Shown: in pieces, positions 50,552 through 61,165 of the stretch
Position numbering within the stretch: position 1 is the first letter of the stretch
Layout: each line of letters begins with the position of its first letter
From: Trachythela sp. YZ-2020
Lineage: Eukaryota > Cnidaria > Anthozoa > Malacalcyonacea > Clavulariidae
Direction: 5' to 3'
Length of the DNA: 64,000 nucleotides
NCBI GenBank assembly: GCA_016169945.1
Contig: JADLSH010000333.1
Location: forward strand, 1,674,001 to 1,738,000
Program-made: the position numbers and the translations under genes
Notes under the pieces: generated by a model
What the model saw: the letters and a program-made list of their open reading frames with translations, nothing else
What the model was told of the DNA's origin: nothing
The model's database searches: none

Positions 50552-51770
50552 CTCGATAAACAGGTCTAGCATGTTGCCAGGAGGAATTCAGGTCTAGCAT
50601 GTTGCCAGGAGGAATTCATCTTGACAGCTATAAGTATTCGAATGTGTTTTGGCGTTCGAATCAAACTGAAATTCAATAAATATGAGCTATTGGATTAGTT
50701 TAGATTATAAAAACCAGCAGGGAGGAGTAAACTTTTAGGTTTTCGCGTAAAATTGGCCGTTTTATAGTTTAATATATTATATGCAATATGCGGCGACCTT
50801 TGAACTTTGATATATAAAGCTCGCTATTGCGCGTTTATGTCTGAATAATTCAGCACCGATTTGTGATTCCTCTTTAGTTTCCCACTGAAAAAAACATTTG
50901 AAATACAAATAAATACCCAGCGTATATGGTTGATTCAAACTTTTGTTGGGTGATGATGTTTAAGTGTGACATATTTCTCTTAAACTCTTAAGGGAGCAAT
51001 TAATGTTGTTGTTGAAATATAATATCCTATAAAGACTGCATTCCTGTCGAATATTTTGCTCAATATATAAATGAACAACAGTAATATTTGCACATTTCTT
51101 GTTCGCATTGATCTGTACTTATCATGCATGTTTTACTTATCTTGTCTCTGTTCCAAGCATATTATCTGAGTGCACTTGCGAATGGTTTATTAGTCATTGT
51201 ATAGTTGTATTTCATATTTTGTTTCACGGCAGGGGCCTATAATGATAATGGTGTGCGCGAATTCATCACGCGAAAAACACGTTGGGCTTGTCGACGCATA
51301 AGACAACGTTAATGTTGGTCGTTAATACGTAGATTTTTCCTAGAATACAGCCAACTTTGGCCCTACAATTAGACTTGTAAACATTTTAATCTGGAACGAT
51401 CGTTTTAGTGCAAATTATATTGACATTGTGCGAGACATTGTTGTATTCACAGCAATATTTTCATACCAATGGCATAATCTTCAAGTTTCTAATTACAACA
51501 TTGTAGTATAAGAGCAAAAGATTCCGTGATAATAGTTTTGTACATATCCATGAATGTTTAGTGCGTCGACAAGCCGTGTTTTAAAACTTTAAGTTAATTT
51601 CCATTATCACCGCTTATATCTTGTCACATGACCAGTTTCCATGGAAACCAAATGGTTGAAAAATATTGGTACTTAATTTCCAACATCCCATCCCACCAAA
51701 GAATGAGAGTCATAGTTTACTTTGTTAATTTTTTATTCATTTTTATATATTTTTTCTATTTTCCCACTCC
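50552..51770. other. Intron or spacer inside the TTAA element
   Basis: A short direct repeat (AGGTCTAGCATGTTGCCAGG occurs twice, about 50562 and 50591). No ORF with recognisable motifs. Confidence 0.4.
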
Positions 51771-51777
51771 TTACGGA

Positions 51778-52219
51778 ATTGGAGCCAGGCATTAATGCAC
51801 CTGAGGAGCTTGTGAGCATGACACCTGCTCACATGAACACCATGCTGGTAAAGCAACCAAGAAAGGAAGCAACAGAAATGTGGAGAAAGGCTATGGTTGT
51901 GCAAGAGGTCCCTCGGACTATGCAAGGTACACTAAAGAAATACTTGTAGTTGCATTAATCTATTGAACTGCAATATGCTTGGCTGATAATTTTGCTTGTC
52001 AAGGGGAGGGTCTTGCTAATTAATGGGTTAATTGCAACATTCACATTGTGGACATATTTTCTGTTGGTTCATTTAATGAATTACATTTCTTGTATTTTAG
52101 TGACTGAGCCCCTTTCAACAACTGTTGCTCCAAAAAGAAAAATACTTTGCAGATCATGCAAGAATCCCATGAAAGGGCACAAGAATGTGAAGGACTGCCC
52201 AAAAAATATGCAGGCATAG
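51778..52219 (+). CDS. Two-exon gene tail with a zinc-knuckle-like end
   Basis: Exon A (from about 51778 to 51926) reads INAPEELVSMTPAHMNTMLV, KQPRKEATEMWRKAMVVQEV and ends at CAAG|GTACAC. Exon B (52101-52219, acceptor TATTTTAG) begins in matching phase: G + TG makes Val, and the text continues TEPLSTTVAPKRKILCRSCK, NPMKGHKNVKDCPKNMQA, stop TAG. The C-x2-C...H...C pattern (CRSCKNPMKGHKNVKDC) could bind zinc. The start of exon A is not fixed. It may be the far 3' end of the element's transposase gene or an unrelated host exon. A relic of exon B is at 22324-22390. Confidence 0.5.
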
Positions 52220-52329
52220 TTGAATATGCCTAAAGGTTATCATCAGGGACTGTAAATCAACTGTGTGATTGGAGGAAGTGTATAGTCTTGATAAAAACTA
52301 AATTCTCACAATTAGTCTCATAGCTGGGA

Positions 52330-52655
52330 AGCTATTTAGAGATTAACTCGTTAACTGACAGTACCATACCATCATCAAGTAAAATTGCCTGGTGTTAGAA
52401 AGAGTAAAATACTAAAGTAGGGTGCATCTGCATGCTGGCTAATGGGTCAACAAAATAATATTTAATAATTATACAGGAAGCCTAACCAGTGATGGTAACA
52501 ACTGTATTTCAAAAAGGGTCCTGAGACATTGGTATATAGTTTTAACCCATTAACTGGCAGTACTCTACCACTAACAGTTAAATCGTCTGGCCAATAGACA
52601 AAGTAAAATACTAAGGTAGGGTGCATCTGGCACATTGCCAGCTAATGGTTTAGTT
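52330..52655 (+). repeat. Two tandem copies of the short interspersed repeat
   Basis: Units at about 52340-52450 and 52545-52655 share GTTAACTGACAGTACCATAC / ATTAACTGGCAGTACTCTAC at the start, a TAAAAT(T/C)G(C/T)CTGG core, AGTAAAATACTAA.GTAGGGTGCATC and GCTAATGG at the end. About 95 bp of other sequence separates them. Confidence 0.7.
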
Positions 52656-52756
52656 AATACAGTGATTTTGCTAAACAAATTGAGGGATGAGGAACTTTTA
52701 TGCAGTATCTACAGATTAGATTCAACAATATATTTTGTTCATAATTTTTTACTCAG

Positions 52757-52929
52757 ATACCCCTTTTCGGGGTTTGCGATGCCATCTTGCCAAGTGGGGC
52801 AAACATAATAGAGCAACAATAGCATGACTCTAGGGACAAGCATTCCCATTGGAACGAGATAATTAATTGCTTTACCATTGTGTTTGCCCCACTTGGAAAG
52901 TAGGCATTGTGAGCCCCGAAAAGGTGTAT
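52757..52929. repeat. 173-bp MITE-like inverted repeat
   Basis: The left arm ATACCCCTTTTCGGGG ... CCAAGTGGGGCAAACA matches the reverse complement of the right arm ending AGCCCCGAAAAGGTGTAT over about 55 bases at about 85%. It lies inside the TTAA element, so it inserted later or is part of its non-coding spacer. Confidence 0.7.
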
Positions 52930-53399
52930 AGCCCCATGTTCCCAGTTCTTCTATGGATAGTTTGTTTTGTATTTCTTAGTCATCCATTTCCTCATCTTCA
53001 AAGCCAACAAAGCCTTCATTGTTGTCTTTTAGTTGGAACTTGCTTCTTACTACATGGTCATACACAAGGTGTATAAACTGCCAATATGCCAGACTTCTCA
53101 TGAACTTATGAATTAAATTTTGACATCAATTTGAAGTTATGATATATGGTAGGACGAGTCTATTCTAAGTGACCTATCAATTTATAATACAATTGCAAAG
53201 ACACAACTAAACACATACAGTTGATGTTTATTAGTTGGCTTTCAGAAACATTTCAACCAAGTGTTAACAATCACAATAAAAAATACAAGGTTGAATATAT
53301 TCTGAATTTAATTTAACTCATAGGCGGATTTTCTGGGGGGGTGTGGGGGGGAACTAAGTAAGACCAAAAATCTCAAAATTTTCTGGGGGCTTCGCCCTC

Positions 53400-54320
53400 T
53401 TACCCCCATTGCCAACTGTGCCCCCATACCCCTGCTGCAGCTTGCTCAATGGCACTATGCACCCTGTTGCTCACCTCCTCCCTAAATTTTTGGCACCCCC
53501 CCCCAGAGAAAAATCTGAAAATCAATGGTTCTGTATTTTCCCACTGCCAACCGCAATGGCGCAATGACCATCTTTCGAGGCATACCGTGTTAAATGCTGG
53601 ATGTAATGTTATGCATTGTGGAGCAGTTTCCATATCTTGAAGCACCCATTCATCTGATAAGGACTCTACGCATTTCTCCATGTCTTGACAACACAAACAC
53701 TCGTTAGCATTTTGAAGCAAGGCTACAGAGCAATTTCCACAAGAGCACCTAAAATGAGATAACAATAATAGTGATTTTATACAATAACCTACGAATATTT
53801 GCAAGCGAATAGAGAACTGTTATTCGTGAAAAATATCGAATTTATTAAAGGTAACGTTTATATAAGGACAACGTAACGTTGACTGAGGCAAACAACTCAT
53901 AAAATTCGGCGTGCGGCGCGTTTGATTGCAATTGGCAGTAATTACTCTTTACATTTTTAATTTTTTATATACATAGATTTAGAACAAATTATTTGTCATA
54001 GAAGCTTCGAGCTTTAATACTCACCAATTACTAAGGCTTTCCTTTCCAGCTAGACGATCTTTTAAACTTGCTAGCTTTTGTTCTTTCTCCGCTTGTCGTT
54101 GCCTGTACTCTGAAATCCATTATTCATCAGCCATAGGTTCAGTAGAATACGGTTCAACATCACAGCTAGTCTGTTGATCATCTTCGCAATCGCCATTTTC
54201 ACTGTCAGAAGCTTGCATAATCTCCATTTCAATGAGCGTATAATTGCCCGGAATATAGTTAAATTCTGAGTCATCATCAGAAACCGACCACTGATCAGAG
54301 TCAGAAGACTTTGAATACAT
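53400..54320 (-). pseudogene. P2X7 intracellular 'ballast' domain-like gene, two exons
   Basis: Exon 1 (54025-54320) starts at ATG 54320 and encodes an acidic head (MYSKSSDSDQWSVSDDDSEF), then YTLIEMEIMQASDSENGDCE. After a TAA at 54120-54122 the same frame goes on with WISEYRQRQAEKEQKLASLK and DRLAGKESLSN. It ends at TTG|GTGAGT. Exon 2 begins at 53748 after TCATTTTAG; TG+G restores Trp. It reads CSCGNCSVALLQNANECLCC, then ECLCCQDMEKC and CITLHPAFNTVCLERWSLRH. The spaced C-x-C-x2-C ... C-C ... C-IT-H-F ... CL pattern is that of the zinc-binding cysteine-rich cytoplasmic domain of P2X7 and its invertebrate relatives. No channel or membrane segment is present. After RHCG the similarity stops at a G-rich insertion. 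The TAA and the lost C-terminus make this copy a pseudogene. Confidence 0.78.
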
Positions 54321-54605
54321 TTTGGACCGTAAAAGACTTAAAAGAAGTCACAATTTGCTTGAAATACAGTTGAATCCCACTATATTTTATCTTTGTATAA
54401 ACAACACGAGTTCCTCGCCCTACGTCACAGCTGATCTCAGGTACCAGTCCACGGCACGCTCGGTCAAAATTATATACTGCACTTTATATCACGAAATAAT
54501 ATGAAAATAAAAATGAATATTCAAAAAAAGTATGCCGAAAACTTATTTGTAGTTACTATGCTTTCTATTTATCAAATAAAAACAAATGGGCGATAGGCAC
54601 TTTAA

Positions 54606-55159
54606 TGTTGCACCATTTTCATTTAACCAAAATACATGGAAAGTATATGGTTAGAAAAACAGGAAATGGTGCTAACCATTTCCCTACCTAAACGTACTGT
54701 ATAAAATATTGTCTAGTCATTTACATGTTAACTAATTAACTTATGAGTATGCACAATAAACTTAAACCCTAAATTTTCCCTGTTAATGTCAATAGTATAA
54801 ACTAAGACGATAGTTCATAATCTACATTTATGGTGCAATTTGAAAAAAGGTTCATATGAAATTGATGAAATTTATATTATCACGAAATATAGAATATCAT
54901 GGTGCATTTATTGAAGCATGCTGCAAAGCAGAATTCCTGTACATTATAACCAATTACAATAAAAATCTCTTGTTATTATTAAATGCTGGCCACTCTTCAG
55001 CAGAACTTTATCCATGTGTTGGATCTGTTTTGCCAATTGATATGAATTCAATAAACGCTTTATCTTCCTCAAAGGTCCATTTATGATGTTTTACTGGGGA
55101 CTTCTTTGTAGGGGAAGTATTCATAATTTTTTATTATTGCTGTTTGTATATTATGGTAT
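54606..55159. other. AT-rich spacer, no gene
   Basis: Short ORFs (for example 54856-55086) have no recognisable motif. The region is outside both the TTAA element and the inverted repeat that follows. Confidence 0.4.
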
Positions 55160-56290
55160 ATTATGTGTACGTGTTATGTCTGTTATGCTATTTGCCAGAA
55201 ATGGTATGATGGAATTAAATATATATTTATTATTGATGGTTAGGGTACTTCATATTAGCAAATTATATATATTGTCAAAATATTGTGTCAAATGAAGAAA
55301 TAAAGTTACTTACTTCTACTACAAGTTGCAATCGACTTTTCGGTGTTGACTTGGTGTGATTTTAAATCCACGTTGAGGGGATGATATTATATGTAATATT
55401 AAGGAGAAGGCAGGTAAATACAGCTCCAACAAACTCACATCGGCTTCACAAATCCTTCTCGCGTCGCATAATAATGCATCTAATCGCCAAAAAGACAACA
55501 GATCCATAAAGCCCATTCCTTTTAACATAACATTCATCGTCTTTAGCAAACACAAGATATTTTTTGTCGGTGAAAATCCATAATTTGTTCGATTTTCTGA
55601 CAATCTCAGGATGCGTGGCTGTCGATACACAGGGATATTCAGTTGAGAGCTTGCGAGTTTGAATTACGCTCTTTATTGTTATTGGTTCATTAAATTGTTT
55701 TTGCGTGAACGCGATTCGAATCAACCAATAACAATAAAGAGTGTAATTCAAACTCTCAAGCTCTCAACTGAATATCCCCGGGTATCGACAGCCATGCATC
55801 CTGAGATTGTCAGAAAATCGAACAAATTATGGATTTTCACCGACAAAAAATCTCTTGTGTTTGCTAAAGACGATGAATGTGATGTTAAAAGGAATGGGCT
55901 TTATGGATCTGTTGTCTTTTTTGCGATTAGATGCATTATTATGCAACGCGAGAAGGATTTGTGAAGCCGATGCGAGTTCATTGGAGCTGTATTTACCTGC
56001 CTTCTCCGTAATATTACATATAATACCATCCCCTCACAGTGGATTTAAAATCACACCAAGTCAACACCGAAAAGTCGATTGCAACTTGTAGTAGCAGTAA
56101 GTAACTTTATTTCTTCATTTGACACAATATTTTAGCAATTTTTTGACAATATATATTTGACCATTATTAAGTCTACTATAATTTGCTAATATGAAGTACC
56201 CTAACCATCAATAATAAATATATATTTAATTCCATCATACCATTTCTGGCAAATAGCATAACAGACATAACACATATACATAATTAGTCT
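55160..56290. repeat. 1.1-kb inverted repeat (two ~550-bp arms)
   Basis: The left arm, from about 55160 (TGTTATGTCTGTTATGCTAT), is the reverse complement of the right arm, which ends about 56290 (ATAGCATAACAGACATAACA). The centre is near 55710 with little or no spacer. Identity is above 90% by eye, with an extra 35-40 bases in the right arm near 56145. Both arms carry mirror-image ORFs (55319-55751 minus, 55659-56091 plus), which is why similar proteins appear twice. I do not recognise those proteins. Confidence 0.88.
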
Positions 56291-56360
56291 AGGACCTGTA
56301 AAGGAGTTTGTATGCATTTCATTTAGGACAGATTATCTCAACTGTTTTAGGGTAAAATGA

Positions 56361-59309
56361 CCATGGCAGGAAGAAGGTTATATACTGTTCGCTTTAAATT
56401 ATCTTGAACCAGTGGCGTGGAGGAAAATGGTTATATAATGTTTACTTTAAATTATCTTGAACCAGCGACGTGGAGGAAGAAGGTTATATACTGTTTGCTT
56501 TAAATTATCTTGAACCAGTGGCGTGGAGGAAAATGGTTATATAATGTTAATTGTAAATTATCTTGAACCAGCGACGTGGAGGAAGAAGGTTACATAATGT
56601 TCATTGTAAATTTTCTTGAACCAGTGACGTGGATGAAGAAGGTTATATAATGTTTACTTTAAATTATCTTGAACCGGCGACGTGGAGGAAGAAGGTTAAA
56701 TAATGTTTACTTTAAATTATCTTGAACCAGCGAAGTGGAGGAAGAAGGTTACATCATGTTCATTGTAAATTATCTAGTACCAGCGACGTGGATGAAGAAG
56801 GTTATATAATGTTTACTTTAAAATATCTTGAAGCAGCGACGTGGAGGAAGAAAGTTATATAATGTTCACTGTAAATTATCTTGAACCAGTGACGTGGAGG
56901 AAGAAAGTTATATAATGTTCACTGTAAATTATCTTGAACCAGCGACGTGGAGGAAGAAGGTTAAATAATGTTTACTTTAAGTTATCTTGAACCAGCGACG
57001 TGGAGGAAGAAGGTTATATACTGTTTGCTTTAAATTATCTTGAACCAGTGGCGTGGAGGAAAATGGTTACATAATGTTTACTTTAAATTATCTGAACCAG
57101 CGACGTGGAGGAAGAAGGTTAAATAATGTTCATTGTAAATTTTCTTGAACCAGTGACGTGGATGAAGAAGGTTATATAATGTTTACTTTAAATTATCTTG
57201 AACCGGCGACGTGGAGGAAGGTTACATCATGTTCATTGTAAATTATCTAGTACCAGCGACGTGGAGGAAAATGGTTATATAATGTTTACTTTAAATTATC
57301 TTGAACCAGCGACGTGGAGGAAGAAAGTTATATAATGTTCACTGTAAATTATCTTGAACCAGTGGCGTGGAGGAAGAAGGTTATATACTGTTTGCTTTAA
57401 ATTATCTTGAACCAGTGGCGTGGAGGAAAATGGTTATATAATGTTAATTGTAAATTATCTTGAACCAGCGACGTGGAGGAAGAAGGTTACATAATGTTCA
57501 TTGTAAATTTTCTTGAACCAGTGACGTGGATGAAGAAGGTTATATAATGTTTACTTTAAATTATCTTGAACCGGCGACGTGGAGGAAGGTTACATCATGT
57601 TCATTGTAAATTATCTAGTACCAGCGACGTGGAGGAAAATGGTTATATAATGTTTACTTTAAATTATCTTGAACCAGCGACGTGGAGGAAGAAAGTTATA
57701 TAATGTTCACTGTAAATTATCTTGAACCAGTGGCGTGGAGGAAGAAGGTTATATACTGTTCGCTTTAAATTATCTTGAACCAGTGGCGTGGAGGAAAATG
57801 GTTATATAATGTTTACTTTAAATTATCTTGAACCAGCGACGTGGAGGAAGAAGGTTATATACTGTTTGCTTTAAATTATCTTGAACCAGTGGCGTGGAGG
57901 AAAATGGTTATATAATGTTAATTGTAAATTATCTTGAACCAGCGACGTGGAGGAAGAAGGTTACATAATGTTCATTGTAAATTTTCTTGAACCAGTGACG
58001 TGGATGAAGAAGGTTATATAATGTTTACTTTAAATTATCTTGAACCGGCGACGTGGAGGAAGAAGGTTAAATAATGTTTACTTTAAATTATCTTGAACCA
58101 GCGAAGTGGAGGAAGAAGGTTACATAATGTTCATTGTAAATTTTCTTGAACCAGTGACGTGGATGAAGAAGGTTATATAATGTTTACTTTAAATTATCTT
58201 GAACCGGCGACGTGGAGGAAGGTTACATCGTGTTCATTGTAAATTATCTAGTACCAGCGACGTGGATGAAGAAGGTTATATAATGTTTACTTTAAAATAT
58301 CTTGAAGCAGCGACGTGGAGGAAGAAAGTTATATAATGTTCACTGTAAATATCTTGAACCAGTGACGTGGAGGAAGAAAGTTATATAATGTTCACTGTAA
58401 ATTATCTTGAACCAGCGACGTGGAGGAAGAAGGTTAAATAATGTTTACTTTAAGTTATCTTGAACCAGCGACGTGGAGGAAGAAGGTTATATACTGTTTG
58501 CTTTAAATTATCTTGAACCAGTGGCGTGGAGGAAAATGGTTACATAATGTTTACTTTAAATTATCTGAACCAGCGACGTGGAGGAAGAAGGTTAAATAAT
58601 GTTTACTTTAAATTATCTTGAACCAGCGACGTGGAGGAAGAAGGTTACATAATGTTCATTGTAAATTTTCTTGAACCAGTGACGTGGATGAAGAAGGTTA
58701 TATAATGTTTACTTTAAATTATCTTGAACCGGCGACGTGGAGGAAGGTTACATCATGTTCATTGTAAATTATCTAGTACCAGCGACGTGGATGAAGAAGG
58801 TTATATAATGTTTACTTTAAATTATCTTGAACCAGCGACGTGGAGGAAGAAAGTTATATAATGTTCACTGTAAATTATCTTGAACCAGCGACGTGGAGGA
58901 AGAAGGTTATATACTGTTTGCTTTAAATTATCTTGAACCAGTGGCGTGGAGGAAAAAGGTTATATAATGTTTACTTTAAGTTATCTTGAACCAGCGACGT
59001 GGAGGAAGAAGGTTATATACTGTTTGCTTTAAATTATCTTAAACCAGTGGCGTGGAGGAAAATGGTTATATAATGTTTACTTTAAATTATCTTGAACCAG
59101 CGACGTGGAGGAAGAAGGTTATATTAATGTTCACTGTAAATTATCTTGAACCAGTGGCGTGAAGGAAGGTTACATAATGTTCATTTAAATCATTTTGAAC
59201 CAACGACATGGAGGAAGTAGGTTATATAATGTTTACTTAAAATTTTCTTGAACTAGTGGCGTAGGTACGTGACGAAAATAAGTTATATGGAGTCCACTGT
59301 AAATTATCA
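56361..59309 (+). repeat. 53-bp minisatellite, ~53 copies, higher-order structure
   Basis: The unit is approximately GGTTATATAATGTTTACTTT + AAATTATCTTGAACCAGCGA + CGTGGAGGAAGAA. Variants (TACATAATGTTCATTGTAAA; AGTGGCGTGGAGGAAAATGG; CTAGTACCAGCGACG) recur in ordered groups. The rare variant AATATCTTGAAGCAGCGACG appears at about 56822 and 58292, about 1.47 kb apart, and the CTAGTACCAGCGACGTGGAGGAAAATGG-type unit recurs about 371 bp (7 units) apart. Homogenisation is therefore by multi-unit blocks. The last units near 59200-59309 are degenerate, as is usual for array edges. There are no spacers, so it is not a CRISPR. Confidence 0.95.
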
Positions 59310-59363
59310 TTCGTTTACTTTCAAAAAGTTGAAATTACCAAAGGACTTTTGACCGTGCCAAAT

Positions 59364-60572
59364 TTATTCTGTGATTGGATTTTTACAATCTTCCCCAGAC
59401 TTGCATTTGCAGTACTTACAACATTTTATCCCGGCAATCCTGCATGGGCACACATTCTTTCGAGCACACTTTCCACATTTACACGGGTCTGGGAGGCTGT
59501 CCGGTTTGCTGATAACGATCTTAGGAACCACTAGGTCATCAATTCTCTCGAAACCGTAAGACTCCGCATTCATAAGCATAGCAGCATCTCTAAATGGGGC
59601 TTGAATCGACAGTTGCATCTGGTAATAACTCCTTTGAATATGTTTCCGTGCATTCGTTGAAGTGCAAGCAGTTTTCTCAAAGTCCAATTTAAGAGCGCTA
59701 CTGTCAAATGCATCGAGACGTAGTTCATTAAATGTTTCCAAGTCTGTTGATGGTTTCAAGCACTTAACCAAGAATAATTCTGCCATCTCTATCGCGTTGT
59801 CTGTTAGCGGTGGGCAATCAAAATTCGTGATCAAGGAAGCATCATCAGGTTTGCGAACGGTGTTCAGCGCTGAAAGTTTCGTTGAAATCTTGCTGGTTGT
59901 ATCACACCCAGTTAGTGCATGGAGTGCAGGAAGACATTTAATTAAATCTCTACCAAGGGTGGTGCATACGTCATGGAGGGGTAAAATTGATCGTTTCACA
60001 CCTGAGTTGCGGATAAGCCAAAGTTCGGTGAGGTCTTGATGCATCCAATTAATTGAAAGATGGTATAACAAGCATACGAAGACATCGGTATCGCCAGACA
60101 CCAAGGTAATTGTGGTGGGGTCAGTTCGGTGACATAAAATATCTTGTATGTGAAACATCATCCGATCATCTGCTTCTTCATGCGTGCAATCCAGACGAGA
60201 AAACGGGGAAGCATGTCCACTTGACACAAGCCACGAGTTTGGAGATATACCAAGATATAGTGGTTTATTTCCTTGGTAATTGGTAGTGAACCACTTAACA
60301 TAGAACGCCTGAAAAGCAGTTTTGCTGATGGAAGACGACCAAAAGTTATCTAGTACAACTGGAACCTTTTGATTCGGAAATACTACATCAAGTACAACCA
60401 TTTGTGTTGACTTCCCTCTTCTCTTCCTTTCCACATTCTTGATGCTGTCGTCTTTGTAATTATCGAAAACGATGTGGATCTCTTCACAGTTGCACGCGGT
60501 GTTGGTTATCATAGCAGTCAAGGCTATTGCAAGATCGTGGAACGTCTTGACGGGTGGTTCTAGTTTCTTCAT
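59364..60572 (-). CDS. FEN1/XPG-like PIN nuclease part, Cys-rich tail
   Basis: 402 codons. Motif order: HIVFDNYKDDSIKNVERKRR (D37), HEEADDRMMFHIQD (E132/E133, D135/D136), LVSGDTDVFVCLLYHL (D161, D163) and LPALHALTGCDTTSKIS (D224). This parallels the acidic residues of the FEN1/XPG PIN fold (D..., EA..., D.D, GCD). It ends in a cysteine-rich segment (residues 362-402: CKCGKCARKNVCPC, then CCKYCKCKSGEDC) reminiscent of CXC/tesmin motifs. The ATG overlaps the stop of the preceding ORF (ATGA at 60569-60572), and homologous text suggests it is the continuation of the same protein in a shifted frame. A metal-dependent nuclease function is inference. Confidence 0.7.
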   Translation of the reverse strand: MKKLEPPVKTFHDLAIALTAMITNTACNCEEIHIVFDNYKDDSIKNVERKRRGKSTQMVVLDVVFPNQKVPVVLDNFWSSSISKTAFQAFYVKWFTTNYQGNKPLYLGISPNSWLVSSGHASPFSRLDCTHEEADDRMMFHIQDILCHRTDPTTITLVSGDTDVFVCLLYHLSINWMHQDLTELWLIRNSGVKRSILPLHDVCTTLGRDLIKCLPALHALTGCDTTSKISTKLSALNTVRKPDDASLITNFDCPPLTDNAIEMAELFLVKCLKPSTDLETFNELRLDAFDSSALKLDFEKTACTSTNARKHIQRSYYQMQLSIQAPFRDAAMLMNAESYGFERIDDLVVPKIVISKPDSLPDPCKCGKCARKNVCPCRIAGIKCCKYCKCKSGEDCKNPITE

Positions 60573-61165
60573 GGCACTTTCACTTTCCTAACCAAAGCCA
60601 TAAAATCGATAATGCATGCGCTGGTCGATGGAGATGTTTCATGCCCTTTAGGATCGATTTGCGGACACAACTTCAATAGCTCAGATCCAAGCTGGGATTT
60701 TGTACTCTTCCTCAAAAAACCATCTTTGTCAACCAAAAAGAAAGCTGAATTGGTAATCTCATGTAGGAGCAGCTCTTCAACGGTGAATCCACGGTGACGT
60801 GCATATTCTACGTACATCAGGGCTTTGATCGTTTCTTCCTTGATGTCTAGTTTTGAAGTCAAACGCGATTTTTTCTTTGAGGTTGTGAACTTGACTCTGC
60901 TTATAGTTGAGTGTATTGATGTTATCTTGCTTCTTAAACGATCTTCGACAAATTGGGCATAAGCATCGTTACCTTCTTTAATACAACACAATAGTTTATC
61001 TACGTTCACTTTGGCCACAATTTCCCCTGTTACGACGTTCTTAAGCGTCTCCTGATCTAGCATAGAACCACATACTTTTCGAATATATTTATCTATTTCT
61101 TGAACCATTTCAGAAATTTTTGTTGCGGTACTTTGGTTGAAGTGACAGCTCTCCTTCAACATCAT
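60569..61165 (-). CDS. Middle part of the same large protein, +1 frame
   Basis: 198 codons, from around SCHFNQSTATKISEMVQEID through KNVVTGEIVAKVNVDKLLCC and AYAQFVEDRLRSKITSIHST to IDFMALVRKVKV. This is the linker region that lies between the N-terminal domain and the PIN domain in family members. It is shifted by one base from the 893-codon frame (change at about 61145-61165) and by one base back at 60569-60572, so the flanking ORFs are in the same frame as each other. The first Met is not a real start. Confidence 0.7.
   Translation of the reverse strand: MMLKESCHFNQSTATKISEMVQEIDKYIRKVCGSMLDQETLKNVVTGEIVAKVNVDKLLCCIKEGNDAYAQFVEDRLRSKITSIHSTISRVKFTTSKKKSRLTSKLDIKEETIKALMYVEYARHRGFTVEELLLHEITNSAFFLVDKDGFLRKSTKSQLGSELLKLCPQIDPKGHETSPSTSACIIDFMALVRKVKVP

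Larger units (their letters stand above)
49457..54601. mobile_element. TTAA-flanked DNA transposon with THAP and P2X7-domain genes
   Basis: The ends read AGTGCCTATCACCCA (from 49457) and its near reverse complement TGGGCGATAGGCACT (to 54601), with similarity over about 35 bases. TTAA flanks both sides (49453-49456, 54602-54605). Further in, both ends share an inverted CCGAGCG ... TGACGTAG.GCGAG block (about 49611-49668 and 54405-54465). TTAA duplication plus a THAP-domain protein points to the Kolobok superfamily; piggyBac also uses TTAA but has different ends and no THAP. Cargo: THAP exon, a transposase-tail exon and two further exons on +, and a P2X7-ballast-like gene on -. Smaller repeats have inserted inside. 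The coding genes are damaged, so this copy is non-autonomous. Confidence 0.75.

Noticed and set aside
55319..56091. Two separate genes with similar proteins
   Set aside because: They are the same sequence read from both arms of one inverted repeat; no recognised domain and no splice evidence.
56361..59309. Possible CRISPR array (regular repeats)
   Set aside because: Units are contiguous 53-bp variants without unique spacers, in a eukaryotic genome; it is a minisatellite.
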